This document shows positions 1 through 15,000 of a stretch of DNA of 64,000 nt, piece by piece (position 1 is the first letter of the stretch; each line of letters begins with the position of its first letter). This DNA comes from Anabaena sp. WA102 (lineage in GTDB: Bacteria; Cyanobacteriota; Cyanobacteriia; Cyanobacteriales; Nostocaceae). The DNA lies in assembly GCF_001277295.1 (NCBI RefSeq), contig NZ_CP011456.1, positions 2,170,001 to 2,234,000 on the forward strand, written 5' to 3'. The notes below the pieces were generated by a model. That model ran no database searches. It was not told the origin of the DNA and saw nothing but the letters and a program-made list of their open reading frames with translations. Both the position numbers and the translations under genes were made by a program.

Positions 1-3000
1 CACCTTGGAGATAAAGGACTCTGTTGCTGGTGATAGATATTTGAGCAGCATTTTTATTAGGCCCTTGGATGAAATCTATATCAATTGGATAATCAGCTTT
101 TAAGGCGTTGGTATAGAAGTCTTTGAGTCCAGTAATAGTAGTTGTTCGCGTGTGTAAAGTTTTCTTTCTCAGCCAACCACCACCTGTAGTCCAATTTTCA
201 ACCTTGGTAGAAGAATTGACGTAGTTGCTATCAAACTTGTTATTAACTCTATCTGTAATGCTTGATAAGTTAGTGCCAATCTCTGTCCATTTATCGGTGT
301 CAGTGAAATCTTGGGTAGATAGAACTAAGTCATCATTATCGCCGATATAACGATAAACCTTGTTATTGGCAACATTTCTGACCTCGGAAACGTTTTTGAT
401 CAAGTCTACGCTACTGTCGTTTACCTGTTGATACTCGATAGTGTAGGCGGGTAGAATAGTTGTAGCATTAAATACTAATGACTCCGATTCTAGCAGTGGC
501 TTTTCATCACGGAACTCTACGGTTTTCCAGGTATAACTATCATCTGCAACTAAAGCATCCCAATCAAAACCAAAGAGGTTAAAGCTCTTTTTCTCATATT
601 TTCTGACTTCAACCTGGGTTTTCTCCTGTCCCTCTGTCCACACATACTGGCGACCTAGTGGGGTTTGGTACTTGATGTCATCAGTGAAGCTATTTGTTAC
701 TGGAGTTCCGGTTGCTGTGTAGGTAACAGTTTTGTTGACACTATCGTATACTCCGTCAAATTTTGTGGTCTTAATATTATTAGCATCAACTGTGTACTGA
801 ACCTTCTTGAGGGTTTCTGTGTCAATGATGGTAATTTTACCTTGACGGTTGGTGGTGGTGTCAATGCGGTTGAGGATCAGTTGATAAATGCTCTGGTTGT
901 TAATATCAACGTTGGTATAACCGTTGGCAACTTTCAATTGACCATTTCCTGTACTGAAGATTTGACCAGCCAGGGTAATTTCTCCACCCTTGGGAACGAT
1001 GTCATTCAGGATGATTGCCTGTTGATTAACGTCAAAGTAACCATCTACAGGGACATTTTCTGTGCCGAAACTAATTCCTGCTAAGACATTGCCATTATCA
1101 TCCACAAAATTTCTGGTTTTCTTACCAGGATTAAAGGTGGCAGCAATATCAAGTTCAATGGTACTAACACCACTTTGAATGAGTCCGTTGACGTTTAGAT
1201 AACGAGCGGTGATTGTAACTGGTCCTTGAGAGAGAATGCGGGATTGATTACGGTTAATGGAGGTTTCTAGGTTTTGACCATTGACGTTAGTAGCACTGTT
1301 GTAGGTTTCACTATCGGCAATACCATTTGGGTTATAGACTGTTTGACGTAGTCGGTCATAGTCGAGATATTGACGGGGGTCTTGATTGCTGTGGAACCAA
1401 TCATCCGTATTCAAGTTAAAGTTGCTGGCGGCATTGATGGTGACGTTTTCGGCTCTAATTTCCCCGGAAACGTTGATACTACCTTCTTTGTTGTCAATTA
1501 ACAGGTTGCCGGATTCGTTGATTACATCACCAAGGATGTAGATATCTTGGTCAACAGAGGGGATAACAAGACTGCCTGTGTCATATTGACTGTTGGGATA
1601 GGCATCTTGAACGATGGAGATGTTCTTAGCGCCAGTGTTGTTAACTGCGTTGGAGATGAGAGCGTTGTTGAGATAAACGTTACCGGGCTGGAGAACTGTG
1701 TATTGACCATCAACTATTCTGACTCGTTTGTTGTCACGAATGACTGCATCGTTGACGTTGAGGGTGAATGGCGACTGGTTGGTAATTTTAATTTCTGCGC
1801 CGCCTCTGGCTATTAGTTGATTGTTGCTAATTAGAGGTGTGAAGGCAGTGGAACTAGTTCTGTCTGCTTCAATAAAGATGGAACCTGGCGCGGCATAAAT
1901 ATTGGGCAGATTGATGAATAATAGGTCTATTTCTTTTTGAACTGTCGCTGATTCTGGATCAATTAGTCCAGAATCAGCGATCGCTTGATTGATGGCATCC
2001 AATTGTACTTGATAACGAGCTACTGCCTCGGAATTACCGGAGTGACTGTTAATCCAACCTTGGATTTTCTCTCTTTGTTCTAGTAAGAGACTACCTAAAC
2101 CCGCATAAGACATTGTGATGTCGTCTAATTCTACTGGTTTAACAACGTAGAATTTGTTTTCGAGGGTGCTTTTTAAGTTATTGGTAACATCACTGGTATA
2201 AACAGTCAAGTCTTCCAAGTTCGGACTAGTGCCAAGGTCTTCCCAAATCAAAGTATTGGTATAGTTCTGGGTTTCTAAAATAATTGAGTCAGCGCCATCT
2301 TTGGTTAGAGGTTTGTATTTGTAGTAATGCCCGGCTGTACCACTTTCATAGGCATTAGCTATGGCTTGTACGACTGTACCAGTGGAAATGCTAAAGCTAA
2401 TTTTAGCTAAATCCAATTCGGCATATTCATAGTTGGTCTCTTGATCAAGTCCCAGGGCGGTTTTTTCACTAGCAATTAGTTCATGCCCTAATTTTGCTGG
2501 GTCTAACTGTTGAGTACCACCGACACTGATGGGTTTAATTTGTACTACTGTTTTGTTATTAATTCCGGCTTCAATGCTGACACTACGACCAACCTCAATT
2601 TGATTGCTGCTGCTGACGGAACTACCATCTGGAACATTAAATCCGTAGGGAAGGGCAGAAAGATTCAATACTAAACCATCAGTTGCAGCCCGTTTATTCC
2701 CGCCTAATCCTTCTTTCGCAACTAAACTGACATCCCCTAATGCTCTGATTTTTGATGCGCCTTTAATGTCAATTTTATTGGTTTCGTTGATCTCGGCTTT
2801 CAAGACGGGAATACTTAAACCAGGACCGAAGGAAACGGTCGTAATTTCAGCATTGGCGGAACTATCTAGCAAGTTGGGAACGGCAAAACTATCTCGTCCA
2901 GTAAATAGATAAATGTCACTACCTTTGACGGTGGCATTATCTACTGTGATTTGGTTTTTGGCGTTGGTAGTTGTCTTCGCATCGCCGGCGGCAACTCCGC

Positions 3001-6000
3001 CAAATGCAGTGACGGAGAGGAGGTTCGCACTTGGTCTTAGTCCCGTATCAGTCCGGGTAGTCAGGTAAACATCCCCAGATTTATTTTCTAAGGTTGCGCC
3101 GTTAAGATTGATGGCGGCATTGGTTTCAGCATCAATTCTCGATAAACCTACCGCCAGACTGTAACCACCAACGGTTTCAATGCGGACATTGTCAACGGCA
3201 GTTGCTTGATTCAGGGTTTCAATTTTCAGGACTCCTTTCTTGGCATTTGTGCCGTTAACGGTAATGTTAGTGCCGCTACCAATGTTAACTACTGCCTGGA
3301 AGGGATTATCCGATGTCCCAATGTCTGTACCACTTGTAAGGACAGTAACGTTCGCGCCAGATGCAGAAGCAGCGATGAGGCTTGGTTTCCCGGCGGTTTC
3401 GTCTTTAGATACTCTGTTAATGGCATTGATGATCACATTATCAGCAGTAATACTAGTGCTAGTTCCTATATTTACATTAGCCTTACTGGTAATTAGATTC
3501 TTTGTTCCTGCTCCAGTCCCAGCTAATGCTGCTAGGGTAAAACTGTCAGCGGAGGAATCTACATCTTGATCATGGCTGGATGTAATGTATAGGTTATCTA
3601 CGACGATCGCTGTGTTATTACCAATTTTGGCTAGGGTGGCGAAGTCGGTAGTCACGTTGGATTGAGCGCCCGCTACCGCAACAGCACCACCAGAGGCAGC
3701 TATACTTTCTGCTAATAAATCATCGGTACTAACGGCTGCAATTGTCAGGGCATTGGCAGTTACTTGTGTACCATCCCCGATGGTTGCTTGCACTTCATCA
3801 AAATCATTGCCCTTACCTAAGGTAACATTGGACTCCATCGCGCCTAAAGCCCCTAATCCGATAGTGCCACCGTTGGAGGAGGTTCTGCTTCTGGTGTTAG
3901 CGGCTGATCTGATGTCAATATCACCAGTGGATGTAAGTTTTGTGCCTTCGACAAAGGCTTTGAGGAGGATGGCAATATTGCCAGTAGCAATATTAACCAC
4001 ACCGCCTACAGTACCACCAGAAACCCCGGCGGTGAGGGTCTTATCTATGTCGGCAATGGATTCTACGTAAACTGTGGTATTGACTGAGTTAATAGTTGTG
4101 GTGATGGGAGTTCCACTTGTCCAGTTGTCCGCGACGGAATCACTATCAATCCAGGCTTGGATACTGCTATTAATCTCGTTCTTAACTATGGCTCCACCCA
4201 GGGCAGCACTGATGATAGATGCCGCTATGCTGACTATTGTGGCATCACTGGAGAGGTATGCGTTCTCAGCGGCTAGGACATCCAAATTTGTGCCACTGGT
4301 GACTGTCACTGGTCCTGTAATATAGGCATCAATATCGTTATTGATGGTGTTATACAAACCCACACCTCCACCGGCGAAGGCAAATCCACCAGCACTGACA
4401 TCAACTGCTACTGATGCTGTTACCGCGGTGACGTTGCTAATGTAGGCGCGTTCAACATCAGCAGAAATGAGAACATTGCCGGTGGTAGCTTGGATAGTTT
4501 TGGCAGTATTGCTCTTAATGTAAGCCTGGACACTATTGGTAATTTCGTTGACTACTTGAGATACAGCTACGGATACTGCACCTCCTCCCAAAACACCTGC
4601 GATCGCTGCACCAACTGCATGGGCTTTGGTCACTTGGCTATCGGATATGGCCTTGATTTTTATGTCAACTCCGGCAGTAGCCTTAGTATTTTCTAGGTAG
4701 GCGTGGATATTGCTGGCCATTTTGCTGGTGGATTCTGCCCCAGCCCCGGCTAGAGATAAACCAATACCCACAGCGATCGCCACTGAACCGGCGAAGGATA
4801 CTGTCTCAATGGTGTCTTTACTATTGGCATAAACTTTGATATCCCCTGTGGAGGTGGCGGTAGAATCTTTGATATATGCCAGGGTTTCGTTACCGTAACC
4901 AGAGTCATCAGTGATGGAGTCGTAACCAATTAGGTTTCTAGCCAGGGAAACGCCAATGGCTCCTGATGCTGCTATTAATGCGCCAGAACCAGCCACGCCC
5001 ACAGCCCCGGCCAATGCAGAGATATGTGATGTACTTTGGGCATCTAGTTTGATATCGTTGGCATTTCCACCTTTGGTTTCTATGGTGCTGCTATCAACGT
5101 AAGCTTTAACACTGTTGTTAATAATATTGGTGGATTCTGCCCCAACTCCAGTCAGAGCCAACGCTCCTGAGAAGATGTTGGGAGATATGGCAACACTGAC
5201 GGATACGGCTACGGCATTGGAGGTGATGGTCGAGTCTTCAATTGCCTCTAATATTAAAGAACCATTCTTTGCCTCTACTTTATTGTCGGCATTTTGGATG
5301 TAGGCATGAACATCGTTATCAATGTCGTTGCGAGCAATGCTTAACCCAATGGAGGCTGCCACAGAGAGATTACCAGCAAAGGATATACCCACAGAAGCTG
5401 CGCCCACTCTGGCTGTAATGTCTGTGGTGTCATCAGCTTTGAGGGCGATGCTGTTGGCGGAAATACCTGATACCCCATCCCTGTCTATATATGCCTTCAC
5501 CTCGGCAGCGATTTTATTTTCAGCTACCGCACCCGCACCCACTAGGCTAACGGCGAAGTCTCCCGTAGCCCCTACACCTAATGCTCCTGCTCCCACATCG
5601 GCGGTGATTGTATCTTCGGCTGTGGCGGTTTGGCTCAATGCACCTGTGGCTGTGATGCTGGAATTTTCAATATAGGCTCTGACTTGGGCTGCGGATTTGT
5701 CACCATTAGATTTATAGCCAATGTAGTTTTTGGCTAAAGACCCACCTATGGCGGCGGCTACCGCTCCTCCACCTGCGTTGCCTGCACCACTGCCTGCGAT
5801 CGCCACCACGGCGGCATCAATGTCGTTGTCGGAGTCGGCTGTTAAAGTGACATTATCAACATCACTGATGGTGCTGCCTTTGATATAGGCGTTGGTATCG
5901 GTGAGGATGACGTTGGTGGCTTCTGCTCCCCCACCACCAAGGGCTATACCTGTGTTGCTGCCCACTGCTACCGATATAGCAACGGCCACGGAAATAGCCT

Positions 6001-9000
6001 CGATGGTGGCATCGGATTCGGCAATGATGGAGATGCTGTTAGCTGTGGAAGAAGCGGTGGAATTGTTGATGTAAGCTTTGATGTCGTTGTCAATGGTGTT
6101 TCTGGCTAAGGAGACACCTATAGAAATGGAGACGGATGTAGCTCCCCCCACAGATAGGCCAAAGCTTCCGCCACCCGCATCGGCGGTGATGTCTGATGTG
6201 TCCTTAGCCTTAATGGTGGTTAATCCATTATTGGCAATGATCGTACTGCCATCAACATAAGCTTGAACTGTGTTTTCAATATTATTAGTGGCTTCTGCTC
6301 CCGCACCACTTAAGGCCAATGCCCCCTTCTCGGACACTGCGATCGCGATGGCAACAGCAACGGAATCGGTATCAATAGTTGCATCTTCAATCGCCTCTAT
6401 TTTCAGTTGCCCATTTGTGGCTTCTACCTTATTGTTGGCATTTTTGATGTAAGCCGTGACTTCATTGCCAATGTCGTTACGAGCTAAACTGACACCAATG
6501 GCGGCGGCGATCGCGGCATTACCCAGGAATGCGGCTGCCACAGATGCAGCACCAACTCTAGCTGTGATGTCTGAGGTGTCGTCAGCCTTGAGGGTGACAG
6601 AATTGGCAGAAATTCCCGTGGCTCCGTCGCCATCAATAAAGGCACTGACCACTTCAGCGATTTGATTGTCAGCTAACACACCAGCACCACTCACACCCAC
6701 ATTGAATCCCTGGCTAAAGGCGGCTATGGCTACCGAGCCTGCACCCACATCGGCGGTAATGGTTTGATCAGAGGTGGCTGTTTGGCTGAGATTGCCACTG
6801 GCTGTAATACTGGAATTTTCGATGAAGGCTCTAATATCTGTGGCTGATTTATTGCCGTTTTTCTCGTAACCAATGTAGTTTCTAGCTACGGCTGCACCAA
6901 TGGAAGCTGAACCACCAGGGCCACCACCAGACACTGCACCGGATATGGCAACCACGGCGGCGGTAATGGTGGAGGTGTTATCGGCGGTGATTGTGACATC
7001 CTTTGCCTGAGTAATGGTACTGTTTTTAATGTAGGCGTTGGTGTCAGTGAGGATGATATTCTCTGCATCTGCTCCCCCACCACTGAGTCCCAAACTAAAT
7101 TCTTTACCCACAGCTACGGCGATGGAGACGGCAACACTTCTGGCGGTAATTTTCGCATCGGATTCGGCTTTGATCAAGATATCTGTGGTGTTGGCGGTGA
7201 GGCTAGTGTTGTCAATATAGGCAGAAACTTTATTATCAATAGTGTTGTCTGCCAGTACCACACCAATGGAAAGACCAATGCTATTATTCCCACCGGCTGC
7301 CACCGCCAAGGAGCCGCCACCAGCATCGGAGGTGATTTCTGAATCGTCTGTGGCGGTGATAGTGATTGCTCCTGCCACTGTCACCACGGGATTATTTTTT
7401 AGGTATGCCTCGATGGTGTTATGAATTTTGTTGGTGGATTCAGCACCGACTCCGCTCAAGGCGGCAGACCATTTCTCGGAAACGGCTACAGCTATAGATA
7501 CAGCCACGGCATCAGTATTAATGGTGGCTTTATCAAAGGCTTCTAACTTCAGATTGCCTGTTTTCGCTTCGACTTTGGTGTCGGCATTTTGGATATATGC
7601 TTTGACTTCGTTGCCAACATCGTTCCGGGCCAAGCTGACACCGATGGAGGCAGCTATTGCCACCTCGCTTGTCCCCAGGAATGTTGCTGCTACTGATACT
7701 GCTCCGGCTCTGGCTGTGATGGTGGAGGTATCTTTGGCTGTGAGGGCGATCGCATTGGCAGAAATTCCGTCTGCTCCAGTTCCATCACCTTCGATAAATG
7801 CACTGACTATTTGGGCGATTTTATTGTCTGCTAATACACCAGCACCGCTGGCTGCAATATTAACTGGACCGCTACCTTTGACTGATACGGCTAATGAACC
7901 TGCTCCCACATCGGCGGTAATAGTTTGATTGGTTGTGGTGGCTGTTTGGGTGAGATTACCACTAGCTTTGATACTTGAACCTTCAATGTAGGCTCTAATG
8001 TCTGTGGCGGCTTTATTCCCATCTTTGTCGTAACCAATGTAGTTTTTAGCTACTGCTCCCCCGATGGATGCTGCTCCTCCTGGTCCACCGCTTGAACCTG
8101 CAGCAGCAATAACAACTACAGCGGCAGTAATTGTGGATGTATTCTCGGCTAGGAGGGTGAGATCCTTAACTTGGATAATGTCACTGTTTTTAATGTAGGC
8201 GTTGGTATCACTGAGAATGATATTGATTGCGTCTGCGCCTCCACCACTAAGTCCGGCGGAAAGCTCTTTCCCCACAGCGATCGCGATTGATATGGCTACA
8301 CTCTTGGCAGTAATAGTAGCATTGGCATCAGCCGTAATATCTATATCATTACTACTAGATGAGGCTTTGGCGTTGTCAATGTAGGCAGAAACCTTGTTGT
8401 CAATGGTGTTGAGTGCTTGGGCGACACCAATGGCGATCGCTCCTGAATTATTACCACTCCCACCGGAAAATGCCAGAGATCCTCCACCTGCATCAGAAAT
8501 AATCGTAGAGTTATCTGTTGCTGTCAGGGCAATTTTGCCGCTACCTGTAACAACAGCCTGATTTCTAATTGCGGCCTCAATGGTATTGTTGATTTCGTTA
8601 TTAGTAGAAGCACCAGATCCGGCTAGACTAACTCCGGTTTCACTACCACCTTTAGCCGCAGAAATGCTACCTGACAATGCCAACGTATCGATCTTAGCGG
8701 TAGAAGTAGTAGACAAGGTGACTCCGCCCGCAGAAGAGTCAACTTTTGTATTCACTCCTTCAATGACAGCGGCTATGGTGTTATCTATATCATTGGTAGC
8801 GATCGAGGCACCAATAGTACCTGCTATACCAGTTTTAGAATTCAAGACTACAGCAATTGCCACTCCCCCTGCATCAGCAGTAATGGTCGGAGTATCAATA
8901 GCTTCCAGTTTAATTTCTCCACTGGCATTAACATCAGCGCCATTCCGAATGGCTGCTTCAATTACATTAGTGATATCGTTATCAGAACCAGTTCCAGCCC

Positions 9001-12000
9001 CAGACAAGCTCAATCCCGTTGTACCGCTGCTCTGGCTTCCCGATACAGTTCCCGCCATACTTCGTGCCACAATAGTGGACTTTGATTCAGCTTTCAGGCT
9101 AATATTACCGCCTGTGGCATTAACTTTTGCCTTGTCAATTGTGGCTTTAACATTATTGTCAATTGTATTGGTTGCCTGGGATGCTCCAACTGTGATTGCC
9201 CCAGTAAATTCCTTTCCAGCAGCTATCCCAATAGCCACACCACCAGCGTCAGCAGTGATTTTCGACTCATCTTTTGCATAGAGGGTCACTGTGCCTACAC
9301 TGGTGACATTAGCAGAATTGTCAATAATCGCTGTAATGGTGGTACTAATTGTATTTCCAGACCCGGCCCCAGCCCCAGCAAAAGCACCACTTAATCCACT
9401 GGTAGTTTGAGTGCTGGAAACTGAACCACCTATACTCGCCGCTTGGATAGTTGCAGTGGAATCTGCGGTAAGGGTGATAGTACCTGCCGAGATAATGGTG
9501 GCATTATCTATATAAGTTTTGATAGAGGAGTCAGTAATTTTATTAACTGATGCTGATGCACCTACGGAAATAGAACCTGATCCCTTTCCTCCTTGAGCCA
9601 AAGCCACACCCACACCACCAGATTCAGCATAAATTTCTGAATTATCCTTGGCTGTCAGGTTTAAGGTTTTACCACTGGTTTTAGTCTTAACCAAACCTTC
9701 ACTAATAAATGCTGCAATGGTGCTAGTGATGGTATTCTTAGAACCTGCTCCAGCACCAGCGACACTAAAGCTACTGTTAGCAGGATTATTGGCATTAGAA
9801 CCAGCACCAGCTAAACTGATAGCAATTATTCTTGTGTTTGATGCTGTTGCTTTTAGTTCAATATTGCCTGATGTGGTAGCTACAGAATTATTGATCACCG
9901 AGTTGAGACTGTAAGCTCGGATCGTATTTGTTACATCGTTTGTAGCTACTGAGAATCCAGCAGTTACGGCAGTAGTTTGTTCCCCTGCTCCAGCCAAGGA
10001 AAGGCTATATCCAATCACACCTCCAATGGCATAAATCTGGGAAGTATCATCAGCCAGTAGTTTTAAGTCTCCTGTGGCATCAATGATCGCATCTTTTAAG
10101 AACGCTTCTGTCTTCTTGTTCTTAATAATATTTTGGGAGAAGGAACCCGGCACATTTACCGATGTGTCTGAACCAGTGGCGGCTGTTGTGCTTGAACCCG
10201 CCAAGCCTATGGAGAGAGAAATAACAGTATTATCCTGATCAGCTTCTAGGGTAACGTCTGTACCTGCTACCGTTGCCCCAAGGATGAATGCTTGGGTGGT
10301 ACTGTCAAACTCATTCAAACTATAAGAGCCAAATAACCCAATATTTGTAGATTTTTGAGTTTTCAGTTTAGAGGTATTAATTGCCGCTCCACCAGAAAAT
10401 GTCCCAACAAAACTATCATCGTTGGCATTAAGTTTGATATTGCCGTTATAGGCTCTAACTGTGCCAATATCATTAATATACGCTAGAGTAGTGTCATCTA
10501 TGATATTGATTGCCACATTACCCGCCACAGTCCAATCATATTGGGTTCCTGCGGTTGGTTTGGGTTTAGGTGGATCAGCATTGATGGCAGCAGCTAAAGC
10601 TACTACGACAAAATCTCCCGTATTTTTTGCTGATACATCAATGTCACCAGTGCTAATAATATAAGTTCCCTTGTTACCTGGTGTTTGGTCATTATCTTGC
10701 TGTTCTTTGCCAACAATGGCTTTAGTATATCGAGTTACATCATTAACTCCTACACTAATACCAACACCTACACTGTCCGTTTGTTGAGCAGCACCAACTA
10801 CTGTCACATGAGTGTTATCACTTTCTGCTTTGACTGCAACTCCTCCACCATCAGCTTTTACGCCGCTTTCAATTTGGGCGATGGTTGTACTGGTTTGCCC
10901 TACGCCAATACCACTACCAGTAAATCCATAGCTTTCGGCATCACCACCCCCCTGCACTAGGTCAAAGAAGAATACATTTTCTTTGGCGATGACTGCTAAT
11001 GCTGTTTTCTTCAGGGGGTCAATGCCAGTATCACCCAGTGGGCTTGTGGTGATGACAACGCCATCATTGATTTTAGCGATCGTATTGTTATCTACTGTTT
11101 GAACTAATACCGAAGCACCAAGACCATTTTTTGCTCGATTACCAAAGATATTAAATGCTTCAGTGGGATCTCCTTTTTGAGAAACTTTAATAAGGGAATC
11201 AACATTTACAGCAATGTGGATAATACCAACAACATTAACCATCGTCATTTCTGTATTAGCTTTTACTAGTACAGATTGTGTATTAATGATTGTAAAGACT
11301 TGAGAGCCAATACCAACTCCAGTTAAGTCAACAGCATTACCACCCAAGGCATCCTGATAGCTATTTGCCAATTGAATGTAGTTCGCATCAGCAGCAATGA
11401 CAAAATATCCCCTATTAGCCGTGAGTCCACCGATCGCAGTTCCACCTGTACCAACGGAATAGTTGATCATGTCTCCTGTTTTTAAGCCATGACCGCTAAT
11501 TTTAATTAGGTTATCGCTGGTATTAATTTTTAGTTTATTCTCATCATCAGCTTCGGTTTTGTCATCACCACTCAAACTAGATGTGTCAACTATTGTTACT
11601 GTTTTCTTTGACCAGGAATTAGTTAAGCTAACTTTTTGGACTCCAGAACCTAATGCTGTAAATTGAATTGCCGTACCACTAATGGATTGAGCGTAGGTAT
11701 CTGCCAATTTAATAGTGTTGGCATCAACAACAATCACAAAATAGGCACGATTACTAAGTCCACCAATAGCATTTCCGCCAACAAAGGAATAGTTAATTAA
11801 TTGCCCTTTTGTTAAACCGTGGTTAGCAATTTTAATCGTGCCATCGTTGAGACTAACTACGCTAGAACTAGCGGCATCAAAGTTTCGGTCAGAGCTATAG
11901 TTATTGTCCTGATTAATTTGAGTTCCAGTAATAGTTGAATCGTTGGGATCTCTATAACCAATAATCGCTTCAGATGTATTGTTGTAATCCAGGTATGATC

Positions 12001-15000
12001 CAGATAAGGCAAAACCTATTGTGCCTCCTGATATTTCTCCTCCTTTTTTCGGATCTTTCTTACCTTTATTTTTTGTAGTGACGAAGGTATTAAAAATCCG
12101 ACTAGGGAAACCTAGTTTACCATCAAAGAGAATATCCTTGGTTAGTAAAATCACATTTCCTATGCCTTGTTCTGCTTCATTTATTGCTGGAGTCTTTGGG
12201 TCATCCTTAAAGGAATAGTCTTTCTTGAAATCCAACAAAAAGGGATAAATGAGGTCAGATGTAACTGAAAGTTGATTGCTGGCATCAACGATCGCTCCAT
12301 CATAAATTCTGGACTTAACAGTATTGGTATAGAGTCCCAGCCCAAAGGAAAATGCTACAGCAATCCCATCTCCGTCTTTACCAGTAGCAGCGTCCACGAA
12401 GGTTTGCAGTTTTTGTTCTATGGAGGACTTAACAGTAACATTTCCAGTGGATTTTAAAACTGCTGATGGACCGACTGTGGCAAATACATCATGTTCAAAC
12501 AAGTTTAAGGCAAAACCAAATCCAACAGAGGAACTTTCCTCACCATTCATGTTTCCTTTTTTATTCTTGTCGGTTTTTCCGGCCAACAGATCCTTTGTCT
12601 GGGCAGGCTGAAAAATTGCTGTGGCTGCTGGGAGTAGGGAGACAGGATTGGCAAGCAGGTCATTAATTGTGGGGTTAGAACCAGTAGCTCCTTTAGAGGA
12701 TGATTTATCAGTTGCTTTTAAAGAGGCTGTTACAGAAATACCACTGCTGCCTTGTCGGGGATTTTTCAGGGTATGTTCTGTACCCGCACTGGCAACGGTG
12801 GCATCTAGATCAATTCCCGCAGCATTAATGGCCTCTGGCAAGGATTCAGCTAATTGAATTGTATCCTGATCAATAACAACAACATGATAATAGGTTTGAT
12901 TCTCTAAACCACGTAGCGGTGTATCCTTGACTGTGACATTTCTGGTGGTTTTAAAATTATGAAGCGAGCCAGTTCCTCCGGCTTGTATATCTATGGAGGT
13001 GTCGTTGGTGGCAGTGTAGCTTTCTGCGCTGGACTTGGAAGTAGCAAGTTTTATGTGAGTATCGTCAATGACTATTACATAATAAACTGTGCCTTTAGCC
13101 AGGTTGCCGATCGCTGTGGAAGTTTCACCCAAGTAGCCTGTTTGATAGGTAACTGCATCGCCTGTTGTTAGGTGGTGCAGACTACTGAATGTAATGGTGT
13201 TGCTTGTCAGATCCACGTCAGTTGCTGGATCAAATGACAAGTTCATTGTCATTGTTTGGGTGGTTGAGAACTGGGGATCGACTTCATAGTAAACCGCATC
13301 ACCAGTAGTAAAACCATGATTGGTGATTTTGATGGTGTCGTTGTCTTTACTTACAACAGTGCTATTGGTAGGGTCGAATTGATGGGGAGTCTTGGTAAAA
13401 GTGAATGTTTGGGAAGCCGAACCTAAGCCAGTCAGAGTAACAGCAGTGCCATCAACAGAATCGTCGTAGGTGGATGCCAATTTAATTGTGTTTGTATCCA
13501 GAACAATGGCAAAATAACCTCTTTTGGAAAGTCCACCAATGGCAGTTCCTAATGCGGGATCATAGTTAATTACTTGCCCTGTTACTAAACCATGATTAGC
13601 GATCGCAATTTTGCTATCGCTCAAATTAACTATACTGTTACTAGAAGCATCTATGGTTTTCACTACCTGGTCTAGTTTCAGGTAATTCAGCAGTTGCGAT
13701 GAACCAGCAGTTTTGTCACTATCAATTAGATCAATATCTGCTATTCCTGTGGCTGCTCTATCAATGGTTGATGCCAATTTAATCTTGTTTTGATCTACTG
13801 CAATTACATAGTATTCACCTTGAGTGATTAATCCATCAAGATCATTACCATTATCATCACTGAAATAAGTTACTGCCTGACCGGTTGTTAAGCCATGATT
13901 AGTTAGTGTGATTTCTTCTGTATTAACATTCAGCGCTGTAGCGGCATCGAAGAATAATCCACCTTGGGGAGTTAGGCTTTGTTTAACTCCAGGGTTAAGT
14001 CCGGTGTTATCTAAATCTATAGCTGTTTCTTTTACTAACTTGATGGTATTGTCGTCTATTTTAACGACTGTATAGGTTTCTCCATCACTCAGACCACCAA
14101 TACTTGTACCGCCCCCATTACTATAAATAAACTCATCCCCTGTTTTAAATTGATGATTGGGAATTGTAATGGTGTTGTTGTTGACATTTGATAGATCAAT
14201 GATCTTACCGACAAAGGCAGAACCGGAGGTAATTGAACCATTGGCTTGGGCCTCAATATTCGTGTCGTCCCAATTAGCGGCAATCCCAATACCCGCGTTG
14301 CCACTAATGTAGATTGCTGTGGTAGCTTTGGCATCACTTTTGACTGATCCCTCTGCCTTCAAACTGACGTTCCCTTTGGCAATAATACTGGAGCCATTGT
14401 CCATAATTGCCTTAGATGTGGTAGCGGTATTGGCAAAGGCGAATGAAGCCCCAAATTCGTTAGCATTGGCAGGAGCATTTTCAGGGAAAAACGAACCTAA
14501 AGTATTAGCAAATACTCTAGCACCTACTAATGCGGTTGTTGTTACTTTTGATCCGACACTGACATCAGAGCCGCCTTCAATGGTGGTGCTACCTTGAATA
14601 AAGGTTTCGGCTGTACCTGTAGCTCTACCATAGGCAACTGCAAAGTGAGAAAGGGGATTATTTAGTTTGTCTCTTGTGATAGCTTTAACGCTATTGACTG
14701 TACTAATTGCTTGGACACTACTATCTACAACCGATGTAGAGGCAATATCAACTTTGCCACTGGCAGATATGAAGGTGTTATTAATGGTGATTTGCGTATC
14801 CGAACCACGCACTTGTACGGATACAGGAATTAATAAATTTTGTAATTCATACAAAGTAGATTGCACAAAAGGTGCAATTATTGCTTTTTGCACTCCTTCG
14901 GGGACTTCTGAATAAGGGTTTTTATCTTCAGCGTTAGCAGTTATTGTAACCTTAGCTCCCTTGATTGTTGATCCTTGTAGGTTTATATCAACTTTCTTAT

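Noticed and set aside
665..14915. Many plus-strand open frames of 60-233 codons opposite the giant adhesin
   Set aside because: They mirror the repeat spacing of the adhesin gene and result from its codon composition; the minus-strand frame is open throughout and has coherent domains.
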